Positions 26,860-27,209 of a stretch of DNA of 27,209 nt are shown piece by piece. The stretch is from contig BFEA01000030.1 of assembly GCA_003427395.1 (NCBI GenBank), positions 4,078,851 through 4,106,059 on the forward strand, given 5' to 3'. Within the stretch, counting starts at the first letter, position 1; each line of letters opens with the position of its first letter. A program made the translations under genes and the position numbers. A model generated the notes under the pieces. It was not told the DNA's origin. It ran no database searches and saw only the letters and a program-made list of their open reading frames with translations. This DNA is from Chara braunii. Its lineage: Eukaryota; Streptophyta; Charophyceae; Charales; Characeae.

Positions 26860-27030
26860 ACATTTGGCCGATCCGGGCCGCCGCGGCCTACCGGCCAACG
26901 GACCGGATTTTCGCGCGATCTTAAGACTTTAAGCCTTTAAGACTAAAATCGCGCGGTGATCCAGACCGTCCGGCAAATCGACGCACGATCTTAAAATCTT
27001 AAGATCGCGTGGAAATCTGGGCCGTTGGCC
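26860..27030. repeat. Nested inverted repeats with CGCGATCTTAAG
   Basis: CGCGCGATCTTAAGACTTTA (26912 on) and TAAGACTAAAATCGCGCG (ending 26956) form an imperfect hairpin. CACGATCTTAA/TTAAGATCGCGTG (26986-27011) forms a second. GGCC/CCGG-rich arms flank both. Possibly a worn inverted-repeat transposon. Confidence 0.55.
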
Positions 27031-27127
27031 CGGATCGGCACGCCCGTTGAGAAGAGGACCGTTGCGGGGCCGCGCCATGGCCCTGTTCACGTCAAACGGC
27101 CCGTTGGGTCAAGGGCTGTTCGACTTC

Positions 27128-27209
27128 GCGACCCCCGACCACCTCCGCTCACCTCCTCCCATCTCCGCGACCGCCGCCCACCTCCACCCACCTCCGCCCA
27201 CCTCCGCCC
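27128..27209 (+). repeat. CCACCTCCGC minisatellite at the window edge
   Basis: Repeats of CACCTCCGCC and variants run to the last base. It continues outside the window. Confidence 0.8.

Overview
The window looks like non-genic, transposon-packed nuclear DNA of a green plant or streptophyte alga. The support is a chromodomain-bearing Ty3/gypsy element (chromovirus), a tRNA-iMet-like primer site, a degenerate tract of the plant telomere motif TTTAGGG, many short inverted-repeat elements, tRNA-derived SINE-like repeats and long microsatellites. A charophyte such as Chara would fit (large genome, very long introns, a centrin-binding gene), but that is inference. There is no bacterial-type operon, tRNA gene, rRNA gene or CRISPR array.

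Left part (1-3544): unassigned DNA carrying several miniature inverted-repeat elements (MITEs), one enclosing a telomere-like tract, and two copies of a tRNA-derived SINE, one of them interrupted by another MITE.

Centre (3545-12500): a nested insertion. An old, decayed plus-strand Ty3/gypsy pol gene (3545-4433) is split by a complete minus-strand chromovirus (4434-12388). Its two LTRs are both 488 bp and it is flanked by a perfect 5-bp target duplication (CAGTT). The old pol resumes at 12389. The chromovirus keeps gag, protease, RT, RNase H, integrase and chromodomain in one reading frame from 10876 down to 6116, broken only by five in-frame stop codons. A 579-bp run of N hides its gag start.

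Right part (12500-27209): three short plus-strand exons (14584-14757, 16160-16236, 26365-26454) join in phase. They encode Trp-rich helical repeats like those of SFI1 centrin-binding proteins and are separated by introns of about 1.4 and 10.1 kb. The long intron holds MITE families, a structured SINE-like family, simple repeats and a decayed minus-strand Penelope-like reverse transcriptase (19751-20400). About 0.7 kb downstream of that RT, on the same strand, lies a hammerhead-ribozyme-like fold (19006-19055), as expected for Penelope-like elements.

Most-worth-checking items: the hammerhead-like motif beside the Penelope-like RT; a SINE-like family whose hairpin stem changes in compensatory pairs across copies; back-to-back MITEs that create a perfect 30-bp palindrome; and the SFI1-like gene with its large intron. 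All calls were made by eye from the sequence.
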